The notes under the pieces are model-generated. The model searched no databases. It was not told the DNA's origin and saw nothing but the letters and a program-made list of their open reading frames with translations. Positions 25,540 through 38,500 of a DNA stretch of 64,000 bases are shown piece by piece; position 1 is the stretch's first letter, and every line of letters begins with the position of its first letter. The translations under genes and the position numbers were made by a program. Location: positions 9,028,473 through 9,092,472 of the forward strand of contig NC_064229.1 in NCBI RefSeq assembly GCF_023101765.2, in the 5' to 3' direction. This DNA comes from Spodoptera frugiperda (taxonomy: Eukaryota; Arthropoda; Insecta; Lepidoptera; Noctuidae).

Positions 25540-25718
25540 ACTATGAAAACCGACGTGAAACAACGCTTGCGTTGTGTGAGTGAGGTGACTAAAGGTACCA
25601 ATTACCCCCCTTCCTAATCTTCTCAATCTCAGATCCCCCAACAACCCTATTCATAACTCCTAAAAGGCTAGAACGCACTTGTAACGGTGTTTCGACGGTC
25701 CATGGGCGGCGGGACTTT
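25540..25718 (-). repeat. family B repeat, partial
   Basis: GAAAACCGACGTGAAACAAC to GGTCCATGGGCGGCGGGA. Confidence 0.7.
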
Positions 25719-26319
25719 ACCGAGAGTTTGACTACTACACCCAAGTTGTATATTTTTCAGGAAACACAATACTAAACGCTTTTGGAAAGATTTCCCACTG
25801 AATAATGTACACAAGAGTACTAAAACGTAGTACTAAGACTGAAAAAAAAAAAACTAAGAAACATTGCGTATTGTTTAACTACGAATATTACGTAGTTAGT
25901 TAGTTACTGAAAGTGTGAGCTAAAGAAAACTTCTGAAACTCCTCAACGTCTACAATCTCCTTACAGACTAAACATTTGTAGTTCGCATTATTTTTCTTAC
26001 AAAAACCCGCCCGTGTAATCTCTGAGAGTGTGTTTAGATTATTTTGTACAGTGGCTGTCAAAGTTGCAGCTTGTAAAGGTTAATATAAATATTTGATACT
26101 AATTTTGGTTTTTAAAACAGTAATCTATCTTAATACATGTCTAGTGCTTCCCGTCGAATTCTTATAGCGCTTAGCACTCGTAGGATCTAACTAGAGTCTT
26201 ATGTTAAAATCACATCGTAAGATACATGACATTTAAATATGGTTTGACACCATGTATTCTATCAGTGAGGATAAACTATAAATATGAACATTACTCTTAG
26301 ATTAACTAAAAATCATGGT

Positions 26320-26520
26320 TTTCTCACGTAAACGAATGGAGAAAAGCTCTACTAGTTTCGAGTCACAGAAGGATTTCTTCATGGTCTTCATCAATAACAG
26401 CGTGTGTAGACGCGGGGACGCCGACGTCGTGCAGCCTACTTCAATAATTTACGTGAGTAAACCGTGATTATTAGTTAACTTAGTATGTCTCACTCTCACA
26501 TTAGTTATTATAAAAAATAC
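26320..26520. mobile_element. family C MITE
   Basis: Left end TTTTCTCACGTAAACGAATG, interior CTCTACTAGTTTCGAGTCAC, right end ACGTGAGTAAACCGTGATTA then TTAGTATGTCTCAC. Related to the copy at 48940. Confidence 0.65.
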
Positions 26521-27094
26521 TCGTAGATATTTGAATCTCACCTGAGCTTTTGATTTGGATTTCTGATTTATTTATTGCTTCAACTCATGGAAAACCAACA
26601 GCTGTACAGTCTTAATAAAATTATTTCCCTAAAAACGAGTCGACTATCTCGAAAATCGTATTTCTTTTTTGTTCACAGGCTCTCCACACAAAACTTTGAC
26701 AACCACAGACACAAATTCACAAATCCACAACTCAGTAGGCATTAGTAACGAATACAAATGGGTGAATACAATTTAAACGTTTCTATTTGGGATAGAACAG
26801 GTGTACGTGAGTGGTATCTCTTCTAGGTCGGAACGCGAAGGTCGCTGCAACTGTTTTGTTACGTCATCTACATAAGCTCCATTTTAATTGTGCATTCTAT
26901 GTGGGTTACCTAGATTTTTTTGTCGCTTGGCACATGGCCTAAATTTATGTATGTGAAGTGCTGGTGATTACTCTTTTATTGTTATTGTTGAAGATTTTAT
27001 TTATTTTCTTTTGTGTCGTTGAGATTATGCATCTTACTAAAGAGTACTTCAAGAAATAAATAAATGGTTGTTGAAAGTGCAACTTCGGATCCTT

Positions 27095-27150
27095 TAAAAA
27101 GAAAATCATCCAATGACTTCTCCCGCATTGGGTGCGGCGAGAGGGAGTTT
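27095..27150 (-). repeat. family A repeat, 3' end fragment
   Basis: Complement of CTCCCTCTCGCCGCACCC and GGGAGAAGTCATTGGATGA. Confidence 0.6.
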
Positions 27151-27232
27151 TGCTTGCAATGGCCTGAAACAGGTCTTAAATAGTAGAAAACATCACTTTT
27201 TCAGGTTTCTAATAATGATATAACTACATAAT

Positions 27233-27589
27233 ATGTTGACGAACAACTACCGAAAGTATATTATAAAGGATGGAACGGCTGACATTTGTCGGGCATGTCA
27301 TCGCCCAGGGGAATCCATTCGACATATAATTTCGGGTTGTTCTCATTTAGCTAACGGAGAGTACTTGCACAGACACAATCTTGTAGCCAGGATTATTCAT
27401 CAACAACTTGCTTTAAAATACAAACTTGTTGAATCTGAAGTGCCGTATTATAAGTATCTGCCTGACCCAGTTCTTGAAAATGGAGATGTCACACTGTATT
27501 GGGATCGATCATCACAGACAGGACAATTGTTTCGACCTTGGAGCGTTCAGATATTATGCCCAAATCGAGCTTCAGCACAGTTTTCTTAA
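27233..27589 (+). pseudogene. LINE ORF2 C-terminal fragment with CCHC zinc knuckle
   Basis: The 118-aa frame reads TNNYRKYIIKDGTADICRAC, then CxxC...H....C in CRACHRPGESIRHIISGC, then YLHRHNLVARIIHQQLALKY, YYKYLPDPVLENG and LYWDRS. This is the post-RT region of a non-LTR element I recognise in general terms but cannot name to clade. The frame degenerates after LYWDRS. Near-identical direct repeats of about 65 bp flank it (27157-27222 and 27610-27676). Confidence 0.75.
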
Positions 27590-28714
27590 CTATAAATGAC
27601 CATATTTTTCAATGGCCTTAGACAGGTCTTAAAAAATAAAACATCACTTTTTCAGGTTTCTAATAACGATTAAATTATATAGAATGCACCTCCGCTTAAA
27701 ATTTCTGAACAACTTTACTTTGTTATCATCCTTAAAACACATTGTTTTTATAAACAAGAGCTTTGTATTCTTAGCCACGTGGTACCTTTGTCGGCACTCG
27801 CCTTTCAACCCATACCAAGTACTTACAAATAAGTTATTATATTATTTTTATTATCACAACATCCCTTTGGAAACTGCCCTTACCGCTGCGCACGAGTTCA
27901 TGTCTGTTTTTTTACTTGAGAGATCGACAGAGATGGTTAAACCACTCCCTGAAAGTGGTGACTGATGCACAATGCACATACATAGTTAATTATGAAATTA
28001 AAATACAGGCTTTTCGTCAGTTATGTTATAAATCCGCAAACCACGTGGTGATAACGTACAAAATTACATTTATCACCACAACCACATTCACCACCTCTAC
28101 TCTTCCCACAGGGTCGTAAGTGTCAAGGTTCCTACCTCATGAAAGGCGTGACGTTATGTCAATTGCTATTAAGTTTGGTTACCTAACTCAATTATTTCTA
28201 CCAAATTTCTACACGACTGTCCAAAAAAGGGACGTGTAATGTTTCTGTCATTCATTTGACCACCCCTATAATGGCTATAATAAATGACACATACCTAAAC
28301 TACGTTTAATTACAAATTTATTATTAACCAACCATTTCCTACTGAGCTAACTGACTACACACTTTGGGGGCTACCACTTAGGACATAGGTTAAGAACCTA
28401 TAGCCTATAACCTATCAATAGCCCATTGAGTAAGGCTTAGGTAATGTAATTGTCATCTATTTGTGGGTAAAACAATTGTCTGTCGCATGTATAGTCGCAA
28501 TTACCACCCGGTTTAAATCGGTTATTGTCTGAGCTAATCCAGGTACTAAGTTTGTCCTGATATCCATCTAGTACCTAGGTAGTATCGGCTAAAGCTGTTT
28601 CTGTAGTAGAAATTATTAGTGTTACGTCCGGTGTTACAACGGTCCCATGTATAGGTAGGCTTTATTACAATGCATATCCTGTTGTTATTGTTATCAATGC
28701 AAAAGTTTATGAGG

Positions 28715-28860
28715 AAGTTTATTAGAGTTGCTGTGACGTGGATGCGTTTGGCTTCTACCAATCATATTCATTTGTATACAAAGCTTAGCGTTAGTGGAAG
28801 CGGGTTCAACTAAAATATGTTTTATATGAAAAGATGCGTGCTATGGATACGAGCTGATGG
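28715..28860. repeat. family H dispersed repeat, copy 1
   Basis: GATGCGTTTGGCTTCTACCA, GGTTCAACTAAAATATG, GAAAAGATGCGTGCTATGG. Confidence 0.65.
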
Positions 28861-28924
28861 TCGCGAATGGTGTATCTATGTGCAGAGCCGAGCACCTACA
28901 GGAATTAATTTGCGGCGGCGCACC

Positions 28925-29150
28925 TTAATAGCAGAGACGTTACAAGTGCGTTGCCGGCCTTTTGGGATTTAGGAACTTGAGGATTTTTGGGAATTCGGAG
29001 ATTGGGAAGGGGGCTAATTGGGCCTCTGGTCACCTCACTCACACAACAAAACACAATGCAAGCGTTGTTTCACGTCGGTCTTCAGTGAGGCCGTCGTATC
29101 ACTCTGGTCAAGCCGACCCATTCGTGCCGAAGCATAACTCTCCCACACTT
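28925..29150 (+). repeat. family B repeat, 5' truncated
   Basis: GAGACGTTACAAGTGCGTTG to AGCATAACTCTCCCACACTT. Confidence 0.75.
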
Positions 29151-29498
29151 GCCTAGTTCTAGTACATAAAGGATTATGCCAACAGTTCCTAAAGTGCTTG
29201 TAGCAGTAGGTACCTAAGTACGTGAAATTTATGAAGCGACAACCTAACACGTTCATAGTATCGTTATTACGATCTAGCCTAAGTAACTAAGTTAATTAAC
29301 ATATAATTTGAAGTAAAATCAACACATAGGACGCAGATATCTTTGTTGATAATCTAGGAACTAAATTGAGAGTTAAGACTGAAGTTTAAGCCTAGATTTT
29401 GATCTTAGAAGTAAGATAGAGAGAAGAGGTTCTTAGGAAACCGATATCGATCGATACCGTTATCGATGAAGACATTTCACTGTAGGTACAATCGACAT

Positions 29499-29652
29499 TC
29501 CGGAGCTGCGGACAACGTAAAAGGTTACCGGGGCTGCGGCTCAAAGCAGGAGAAGGAACGGGATGGTTTTTAGTCAGTAAGAGTCTGACACTCCCTCTCG
29601 TCTCGCCCAATGCGGGAGCAGCAATTGGACGATTTTCCCCCTTAAAAAAAGG
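29499..29652 (+). mobile_element. family A element with 18-bp target duplication
   Basis: TCCGGAGCTGCGGACAACG to an A7 tail. Flanks TGTAGGTACAATCGACAT (29481-29498) and TGTAGGTACACTCGACAT (29653-29670) differ at one base. Confidence 0.85.
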
Positions 29653-30222
29653 TGTAGGTACACTCGACATAATATATGTTACGCTCCTCCACGGAGCATC
29701 TTCAGGAGTTGTTGACTCGGCGGCTGCCGCAGCTTTAAAGTCTAGTGTTTTGTTGCGTCTCGTGTGTGTTTTTGTGTTGCACCTCTGCTGCGTGAGCATT
29801 TAATTGCGGGTGGGAGAGTGCTGTACACCGCATGCTGAAAATACATCTATAAGCGGAATAAAAACTAAAAAAATATTGTATTGTTAGTGTAACATGCACT
29901 TGGTATCCTTAAAAAGACAATTTTACTTAATTGCTCAAGTATAAGACCAGGACAGCGCCATATAAAAGCGTATAATTGCACAATAAATCAGCTGGTCATT
30001 GTGCAGAGACGTCCATTACTCACCTGTCATGCCCCATGGTCCAAAAATGGGGTTTTCTGTGCAAATTAGTAGTGGATATGTGGATACAACAAGTAATTAA
30101 AGTGATGGACCGAAAGAAATGCGACGATATTTTACTTACTATTCAAGTTAGTTAGTTCTTTTTCTCTAATAATATCTTATGATTTGTATCTACTGTAGAT
30201 CCTGGCTTACAGGAGCGGTAAG

Positions 30223-30521
30223 CGAGGTTTTTTTTATGGAATAAGCCGGTAAACGATCTGACGGATTACCTGATGGTAAGCAATCGCCGCCGCCCATGGA
30301 CACCCGTAACAGGCGTTAGAAGTGCGTTGCCGGTTAGGAATTTAAGGGTTGTTCGGTGACCGGGGATTGGGAAGATTGGGACTGATAATCGGGCCTCTGG
30401 TAACCTAACTCACACAACGAAACGCAACGCAAGTGTTGTTTCACGTCGGTTTTCTGTGAGGCCGTGGTATCATTCCGGTCGAGCCGGCCCATTCGTGCCG
30501 AAGCATGGCTCTCCCACAATT
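30223..30521 (+). repeat. family B repeat, full length
   Basis: TTTTTTATGGAATAAGCCGG to GAAGCATGGCTCTCCCACA; the best complete copy. Confidence 0.8.
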
Positions 30522-30961
30522 TCTTATTTATAACCAACATTCACACATATTTAAATTACTTTTAATACACGATTGTACAATTTATTTTATCCTTTATCGT
30601 TTTTATATTATATTTTTTTACAATAATTTTATTCGATATTCAAATCACAGATAATGCAAAGCGGATCCCGGCCATTATTCTACTTTTCCAAGTACATCGT
30701 TTTTTTTTTAATCGCGAAAGCGTTAAAGCGAAGGCAACAGGTGTCGAGTGGTTTATGCATCCTGATCCCAACACGGTGTTATGAGAAAATTCTTGCAAGG
30801 CCACGTCCTTTGAATAAATATTAAAAAGATACGCGAGATTATGTGCATTGATTTTTATCGTGCAATTTATTATTTTACAGGTCCTGCTGAGTAAGATTTT
30901 TGTAAAAAAATGTATAAATTGGACTGGTGGGTAGCATCGTAGCGTATAATAAGATATGTAT

Positions 30962-31126
30962 GGGGATTATTGGGGATTAGGAATTTAAGGGTTGTTGGGG
31001 AATCGGGGATTGAGGAGGGAGGTAATTAGGCCTCCGGTAACCTCACTTGCACAACGCAAGCGTTATTTCACGTCGGTTATTCCGACCGAACCGGCCCATT
31101 CGTAGCCTATGGCTCTCCCACACTTA
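30962..31126 (+). repeat. family B repeat, 5' truncated
   Basis: GGGGATTAGGAATTTAAGGG to CTATGGCTCTCCCACACTTA. Confidence 0.7.
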
Positions 31127-31499
31127 ATATAAGTGGTTATGCTAAGATTTAAACAAATCAAGTTAACGCTACATGCAGACACTAATAAATTCATCTTTAC
31201 TGTGCTATACTTGAATCAATAGTATTTTGATTCTCATATCATTATTATCTGTATCAAAGTTCAAATTGGTATATATACTGCCATCTATTATTGTATACAA
31301 TAACTAATGATTTGTTGTACAGTTGTAGTTGAATCACACATAGATGTCGCTTAACTCACCTATACCTTATAAAACAGATAAAAAAATCGAATAAAAAATA
31401 TAACACTTACTTAGCATTCTGTTTACTGTTTATTGTAATAGTTCATAAAAAATATCCTGAATAAAAAATAGAGAAAATGAGAATTTCAATTGTGAGAAG

Positions 31500-31640
31500 G
31501 CAACTTTCAACGTCATAACATGACGTGACAGTTAAATGACATTGACAGTTCATCGACCGTCGATTGGAATTGAACAAAAGAATTTTGTGGTGGAAAACCT
31601 GAAATAAAGTAGCCTAATCTACATTATTTAAGGTAAAGTT
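31500..31640 (+). promoter_or_regulatory. possible promoter / 5' UTR exon upstream of syntaxin
   Basis: The stretch has clustered TGACAGTT/TGACATT words (31527-31555), less AT-rich sequence than its surroundings, and a good donor-like TTTAAG|GTAAAG at about 31629-31638. It lies about 3.7 kb 5' of the first syntaxin coding exon, whose upstream sequence looks like an intron end. The linkage is inference; no direct evidence of transcription can be seen. Confidence 0.25.
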
Positions 31641-33399
31641 ATTTGTAAACCGGTTATGTTCATCGACTTGCGCAATATCTCGTCGTTCGATAGTCTTGGT
31701 TAATTTTTATGACATTATATTTCGTAAAAGTTAGTGCCGAATTGAAGTGACAACCACTTCTCGTCAATTACTGTGGATAAAAACGTAGTGAATCACAACA
31801 AGAATCTATTTGTTCGCTTCCTGCATCGCAATAAGTGGTAAATAGCTTTATTTTTTATAACATTCGTTTATACCATCGCATGTGGCAGTATGTGATAGTT
31901 CCTTGTGCATTAAAAAAAAGTGAAGTAATTTTTTTTATATATTTTTTTATTTCGGGTACGTGTTGTATTTATTTACAAAAATAATATTCCGATATCTACA
32001 AACATTTGCGCACATTGCATGTTATCTATGTTTCATTGAAAACACGAATCTATGTGTTTTCTTTTATCTCTACAAAAATAAAAGATAACAATGAAAACTT
32101 TATGAATCATTGTGTTTACGTAAAGAGTTACATATTTTGCGAAAAACGTCATGTGCATGCCAACTACCAATTAGTTTTTATAGACTTCCTATAGTATTTA
32201 TGTTTAACTACCTTCCTGCTAGTATTATTTTTTTCCTTTAACATACATATTTCCAAATTTAATTATGGGCTTAGCTAAATAAACTACATGGCTTATGCAA
32301 TAACAACTTGATCTAATCAGCTAATTTATTAGGTGTGGGTACTTAGCATAAAGCCTCTTATTGGATTAAAAGGCTAGAAAAAACTGTAGGGTATAATAAT
32401 TTTTTTTTTTTTTTTTTATATAAACATACTTCTCTTTTTTTCCTTTACAGTAAAGCAATATTCTGCTTTACTGATTTGTTTAAGTATTTTCCTACTTGAT
32501 AATAGAAGCTGATGATACTCTTATATCCCCTGGAATTACTCAGAAACTCTAAATGATAAGTAGTAGGTTAATAGGTTTGTCATAATTACCTATTAATTCA
32601 TATATTTTTATTGGAACTGTTATTATAATTTCATTTAAATCTACTAACTATTCTACAAATTAGTGGTTTATGAACTGAAGGTTCTATTTTCCTTTTAAAC
32701 CAATTTTACCTTCTCGTTAAGAATTTCCTTACCAATAGTTACTCATAGTATTAGTCATTTGTTACCTTCTATGTCCATTGCAATATATAGTTAAAGTCAG
32801 ATTGAAAACAAATTGTTGTTATTTCTTATCTTTATACCTATATGTTTACTACAACTTGTAACTACGTCAGATATAAAAAAACACACTTGAATCTTGACAC
32901 ACTCTTATCTTTAAATGATAAATCATTCAGTTTAATAAATAACTTACATATTTATGCTCAATAATGTTTAGAAAAACTGTTATAATTTGTCGACAACTTC
33001 GAAAAGAAAAATCTCTTGATATCTATCTTGATTTTTGACGAAAAGTCCATTTAATTTAATAAGGTTTATTGTACAAACTTTTACAGTTAAAATATAACAT
33101 AGAGACCTCCTTTTAAGTTAAAGTGGTGTACAAGGAAATGAGGAATTCGAACATGTATTTAATAATAATTACTGTTTGTAAACACTATCTGTGTTAAATT
33201 ACTCATCAATTTCCGATGAAACCTGAGGCAATCAAATTACTGAATGAATCATTAGCAATTAGATTCATTCATAACATTGTGATACAATAGCAATAACTAA
33301 TTGACATAATGTACTTATAGTATCATTCATCTCAAATTTGTTAATAAAGAGGTTTTAAACATCTTATTTCCTGGTAAGAAAAAATTACAAATATTTTTT
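31640..33399. other. AT-rich spacer, nothing recognised
   Basis: No coding frame with a recognisable product and no clear repeat apart from homopolymer tracts (for example a T run around 32400). Confidence 0.5.
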
Positions 33400-33562
33400 T
33401 TATAACATTGTTTACATACAAACATACAAATTCACGGACATATGATACCCATATGCAAAACAACAATTTGTGGATCACACAATGACTTGTACCGTACAGG
33501 AAGCCGCTACATGTTGCGCAGCAGCTGGTTGCCCAGCCAATGCACCAACCGTGCAGTCTTCC
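33400..33562 (-). repeat. family F SINE, partial
   Basis: CATACAAACATACAAATTCA, TTTGTGGATCACACAATGAC, GCGCAGCAGCTGGTTGCCCA, CACCAACCGTGCAGTC. Confidence 0.75.
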
Positions 33563-33864
33563 AATAACTATTACACATACAATTTGAAGCACTATTAGCA
33601 ATGGATCTGGACTCTAGATCTAGGTATAACAGCTTTAAGGAAACAAAAACTTCGTACATGACTGTATAGGTACATATTTATTTAAAAAACTATTTTCTTT
33701 TGTTAGCCTCATTACACTTTTTATTATCTGTACACATAATGTCTTCCTTTACACATTAATTATAACCACTGATACATTAATTGACTTTTGATATTGATAA
33801 TGAACTTGTAAAAAGCTATTAAACAAAGTATTTATTACAAACATGTTATAATTAGAAATAATAC

Positions 33865-34015
33865 ATACTTACATACATACATAACCTCACGCCTGTCTCC
33901 TATGGGGGTAGGTAGAGACAATGGAACGCCAATTGCTACGAATCTTACATACATACTTCTTTCGCTTCATCAACACTCATCAGTCTTTTCATGTATGCTC
34001 GTCGGTTAAGGATAC
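33865..34015. repeat. family G dispersed repeat, copy 1
   Basis: CTCACGCCTGTCTCCTATGG, GGTAGAGACAATGGAACGCC, CATCAGTCTTTTCATGTATG. Confidence 0.65.
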
Positions 34016-34959
34016 TTTTAATTTAGCCTTTCTTTAATATATCGCCTATCTGATCCAATTATAAATAACTAATTAATTTATTAGTCAAATAACAAGGACT
34101 ATAGGCCATCAAAACTATTTTTTTACGAATATTCGAACTAATTTAACTTTAAGATGATTATACTTACGTCAAAGTAGACGATTATACTAAAGATATTTAT
34201 AAAAATACGGCCCAGTTAGGTCACCATCGAGCAAGGTTATTTTTTAAAAAACCGAGGCCCCCACATTTGGATTTTAAACGACGTCGTTTTTAGAAATGAC
34301 GATCGCAGGCACAAAATAAAACTCCGTACTGGAATCGAACACGCAACACGTTGCGCGGTTCTATTTGGGATTCCATTTACTATTTAAATGAAGAAAAGTA
34401 GGATTATCAGCCGCATACACTACTAGAAATTGCATCCTCTCCATTAGCACACCGCTGCATTTAAGATGATTTTCCCCTAAAAAAACCTATAGATATCGTC
34501 ACTCTACTATACTATTTTAAACTCTTTCTACAGTTCACATAAAGATAAATTTCCAATAAACTGTCATCGGAATTCGGTTAATGTGAAACACCATCAGAAG
34601 AAGTTTTACATAATAATTATTATCATAATTATACCAGTTGTCCTTGATATCTGTTATTCATTAATTCAATCGCGGTTTCATTAGTATATTATGTTATGTA
34701 AATACGTTGCTATTAAAATTAATTCACAGTCATAACACTGATAACGGGTACCTTTAAAAATATGTAGAAAACTTTCGTTTTGTAAAAGTCCTTGAGATAT
34801 TTTTTATTGCGATTAATTTTTGTTACTAAGTTAGGTTTCTCATGCAAAGGTTTTAAAATATTTTATTTTCTTGAAATTCATTTGTATAGGTGTTATTTCA
34901 ATATGTAAGTGGTAGGTCGTTCCAAAGATGTTCGAATATAAAATCAGACGGCAAATTAT

Positions 34960-35332
34960 TTTGGCAAGTCAAAATAATTCAGTGTGTGAATCTGTCTATG
35001 TCATCGTAACTCTAAAACGGATGTACCGATTTCGATACGGTTTTTGCAGGGTACTAAAAAGAGTGTAATTAATCCATTCTACTTAGATAGTTATTTATTT
35101 TATTTTAAGATTACACATTATTTACAACTTAAAAAGGAATAAACAGCAACTTAAAATATATTCTTAACTAGCCACTCCGGCAAACTTCGTACTGCCTTAA
35201 ACATCACCTTTTAAACCTTCCCTGGACTTCTACAGACAATTCAAGCCCAAAATTTGCCAAATTGGTCCAGCTGTTCTCGAGTTTTAGCTAGACTAACGAA
35301 CAGCAATTGATTTTTATAATATAGATTATAAG
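34960..35332. repeat. dispersed moth-type repeat abutting the first syntaxin coding exon
   Basis: AACGGATGTACCGATTTCGA, then CCTTCCCTGGACTTCTACAG, AATTGGTCCAGCTGTTCTCG and TAGACTAACGAACAGCAATT, with an AT-rich end at about 35332. I know this as a generic abundant Lepidoptera repeat but cannot name its class. Confidence 0.5.
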
Positions 35333-35356
35333 ATTATATTCTTTATAGTTACAAAA

Positions 35357-35577
35357 ATGGCAGAGAGAGAACCGATCAGTGGGTCAAGCCGGGACTATGG
35401 GGCGACGGCGGCGGTCCCCAACGTCAGCTTCGCAGACTTCAGCCCCACAGAGCTGTACAACCTGAGCGAGGGTATCGCAGACAATGTGAACAGCATCAAC
35501 AGTGGGCTCAAGTCGCTGGAGAAAATGATGAAACAGATTGGTGGGCCCAATGATAGCGTGCAGTTGAGGGATAAAAT
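35357..35577 (+). CDS. syntaxin exon 1 (residues 1-73)
   Basis: Begins MAEREPISGS and holds the first Habc helix. It ends in phase 2 at the donor AT|GTGAGT. A reading frame continuing to 35581 is only intron read-through. A pyrimidine-rich stretch ending in TTTATAG lies just 5' of the ATG, so a non-coding 5' exon upstream is likely. Confidence 0.92.
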
Positions 35578-38500
35578 GTGAGTAGTGTTTTTGTAGTATT
35601 TGTAAAGGCAATTGTTTTAGTGTTCAAAAGTCACGACTTCAGCTATCAGTATCAAGAACAACCGACTCCCACACCTAATATTGGATTTTCTAAGGATTTT
35701 ATTGTAGCGAATTTATAATATTAGATTTATCATCATCATTATAATCAGAAATTATAAGCCCTGGGGGCCTACTCTATTTCAACGAACGAACGAAAAAACT
35801 TCGCAGATTGCATACTACAATTCTATTTATTGCGAACTTTCGTGAACAAAAATGAACGAATTAAATGAAGATAAATTAATAGGTTTTGATATGAAATTAA
35901 AAATAAAACGTTATTTCAAATGATACTAAATTAATTATTATATGTTATCGGCTTACTCACGTAACTGTTTGACGAGGAACTCGACTAATTTCAAGCCATG
36001 CTAGAGTCTCATATTCGCGACAATCGCCGCGACACACGCTGCTACAAACTAGTCGAGTTCCTCATCAAACAGTTACGTGAGTAAGTCGATAACGTACATT
36101 CAAATTGATGAATACAAACTTTACAGTATTGCTATCGACTTTCCCCTCAGAGAATTAAAAGGCGTGGCTTTATGATGTAACTTCAATAGTAATAAGCAAT
36201 AACAGATAACAGTACAAATACCTCGTGTTAATTAATCAATAACCGTCGACCTTGCAGCCACGACACACAGCAAACCGTCAACGGCTCGGTGTCGGCGACC
36301 GCCCGCGACATTCAGCGGCTAGGCGTCGTTGTCAGAAGAGGGGACAAGCCACAGAAGCTACAGGTTGAAAGGCTCACACAGGCCTTCACTGAAGCTCTTG
36401 CGAAGTACTCTTCTGTGCAGAAGGTTTGTTCAGAAGAATTGTAAAGCAACTATAGATTTATCTATCCCCCTTTCCAATCCCCGATTCTCCGATAACCCTT
36501 AAATTCTTAACTCTCCAAAAAGAAGGCAACGCATTTGTAACGCCTCTGGTGTTTCGAATGTCCATCGGCAGAGATTGCTTACCATCAGGTGATCCATCTG
36601 TTCTTTTATCGGCTTATACCATAAAAAAAAAATGTCTTTCGGGAAAGGAAAAGAGTGAAGTTTTTGAAGGTCACGTAGGTATTTAGTTTCATCATCAAGA
36701 CTACTGCCTGTCTCGTTGGTGTTGGGCAAGTGAGCTCGGGTTCGATTCCCGGCTCGGTCAAAGTATTACTAGGATTTGTTCGTTATATCGAAAATTTTGC
36801 AATAGTAGCACGGAGTCTGTAATAATTGTGCCCAGCATATTGCAATAGGCTCACCCCCTATTACATGGCATACTATAGATACATATATATATATATGTAC
36901 GCCTAGCTTCACTGACAGACAGACAATTCAATTTGACGTTTCAAAAGTGCCTTATTTAGTATTAATTGAAATAAATGCTTTGAGTTTGACTTTGTAACAA
37001 ATTGTTTACAGCAAGTCTCCGAGAAGATGGCAGCACATATGCCGCGGCAGCCGCGCGTGCGCAACGACCCGCAAGCGATGGAAGACCAGGCCATCGCTGA
37101 TGATGAGGAGGCCACGCTCATTGCTAACCAACAGGCACAGGTACATATGAGAGGCTTTCAGTACCCTTAGTACAAATTTGTTTTACGTTTAAAGTAATTT
37201 AAACGAAAGGGCGTTAGGCGCTCTGATTGGCCGGCCCGAATAAACCAACCAATCAGAGCGCCGAACGCGTTCGAACGAAGGGTACAGTTCGCCGTTTATT
37301 AGATTGTGATCATAAAGTAATGATATTCTGTTGGCTGTTAATTTCTGGGGGCTATGGAGTTACAAGTTATAGAGGTACACCAGGATCTGTATTATTACAG
37401 AGAAATTCCAACATCGAATGGAACGAATAGACGATATTTTATTTTAAAAACTGAATTATAAAGATGTGAAGTCGTTTCAAAAGTAACAAATAAATTGATT
37501 ATATTTTGACTTTGAAAAATAATACATTAGCTTTTAGATTCATGAACTGAACTTGCCACTTAGGTGAAAACAATGTTTTAATAAAATACCTGTATGGTTT
37601 ATACTCCCATCTTTATATTTAAACCCTAAGGCTGGTACCACCTAAATAACAAAATCCTCAAACCTAAATTATTGTTGATTAACCAAACGTTCCTCTTATA
37701 TTTCAGGCGCGTCTAGTCCAGTTCGAGACGAGCATGTTGCTGGAAAAAGAGGCGTACATCAACAAGATAGAAGCAGACGTATTGGACGTGAACCAAATCA
37801 TACAGGAACTCGCTGAGATGGTCAATCAGCAGGCACAGTCTGTCGGTAAGTTGAAATAGTTAATTAAATTAATTGAGTGAATAGGTTGCTTATGGGCAGA
37901 CGTGCTCCATCGTAGGCCGCATCATCACTTACCATCAGGCGAGATAGCGGCCAAACGTCGGCCCATTTAACATAAAAAAAAAAATAGTTTTACGGCCAGG
38001 TTCAATAACCTATCTATCTATAAATTGGCCTACTAGAGATAGAATTTTGACACATTTTGTATGGAGCTTATATCAAAATACTATCTCTAGTAGGCAAATC
38101 TACAAATAGATAGGTTATTGAAACTGGCCGTTAGACCACCACAGATGGGGCCAAGAAGGGCTGATGCCTGATCCGGAGCTACGGACTGTCTAGCAGGTTT
38201 ACCGGGGCTCCGATTCGAAAAGCAGGAGTAGGAACGGGGTGGTTTTTAGTCAGTAAGAGTCTGATACTCCCTCTCGCCTTACCCGAGGCTAGAGAAGTCA
38301 TAAAGCCATGCTTCGGCACGAAAGTGCCGGCTCAACCGGAGTGATAGCACGGCCTCACAGAAACCTGACGTGAAACAACGTTTGCGTTGAGTGAGTGAGA
38401 TTGCCGGAGCCCCCTTCCAATCTTCCCAATCCCCATTCCCCCAACAGCCCTTAATTTCCAAACCCCTAAAAAGCTGGCAACGCACTTGTAACGCCTCTGT

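Noticed and set aside
29392..29799. 135-codon open frame on the minus strand
   Set aside because: Its middle and end run through a family A repeat. Only the first 40 or so codons (KAAAAAESTTPEDAPWRS) lie outside, and I cannot support a gene from them.
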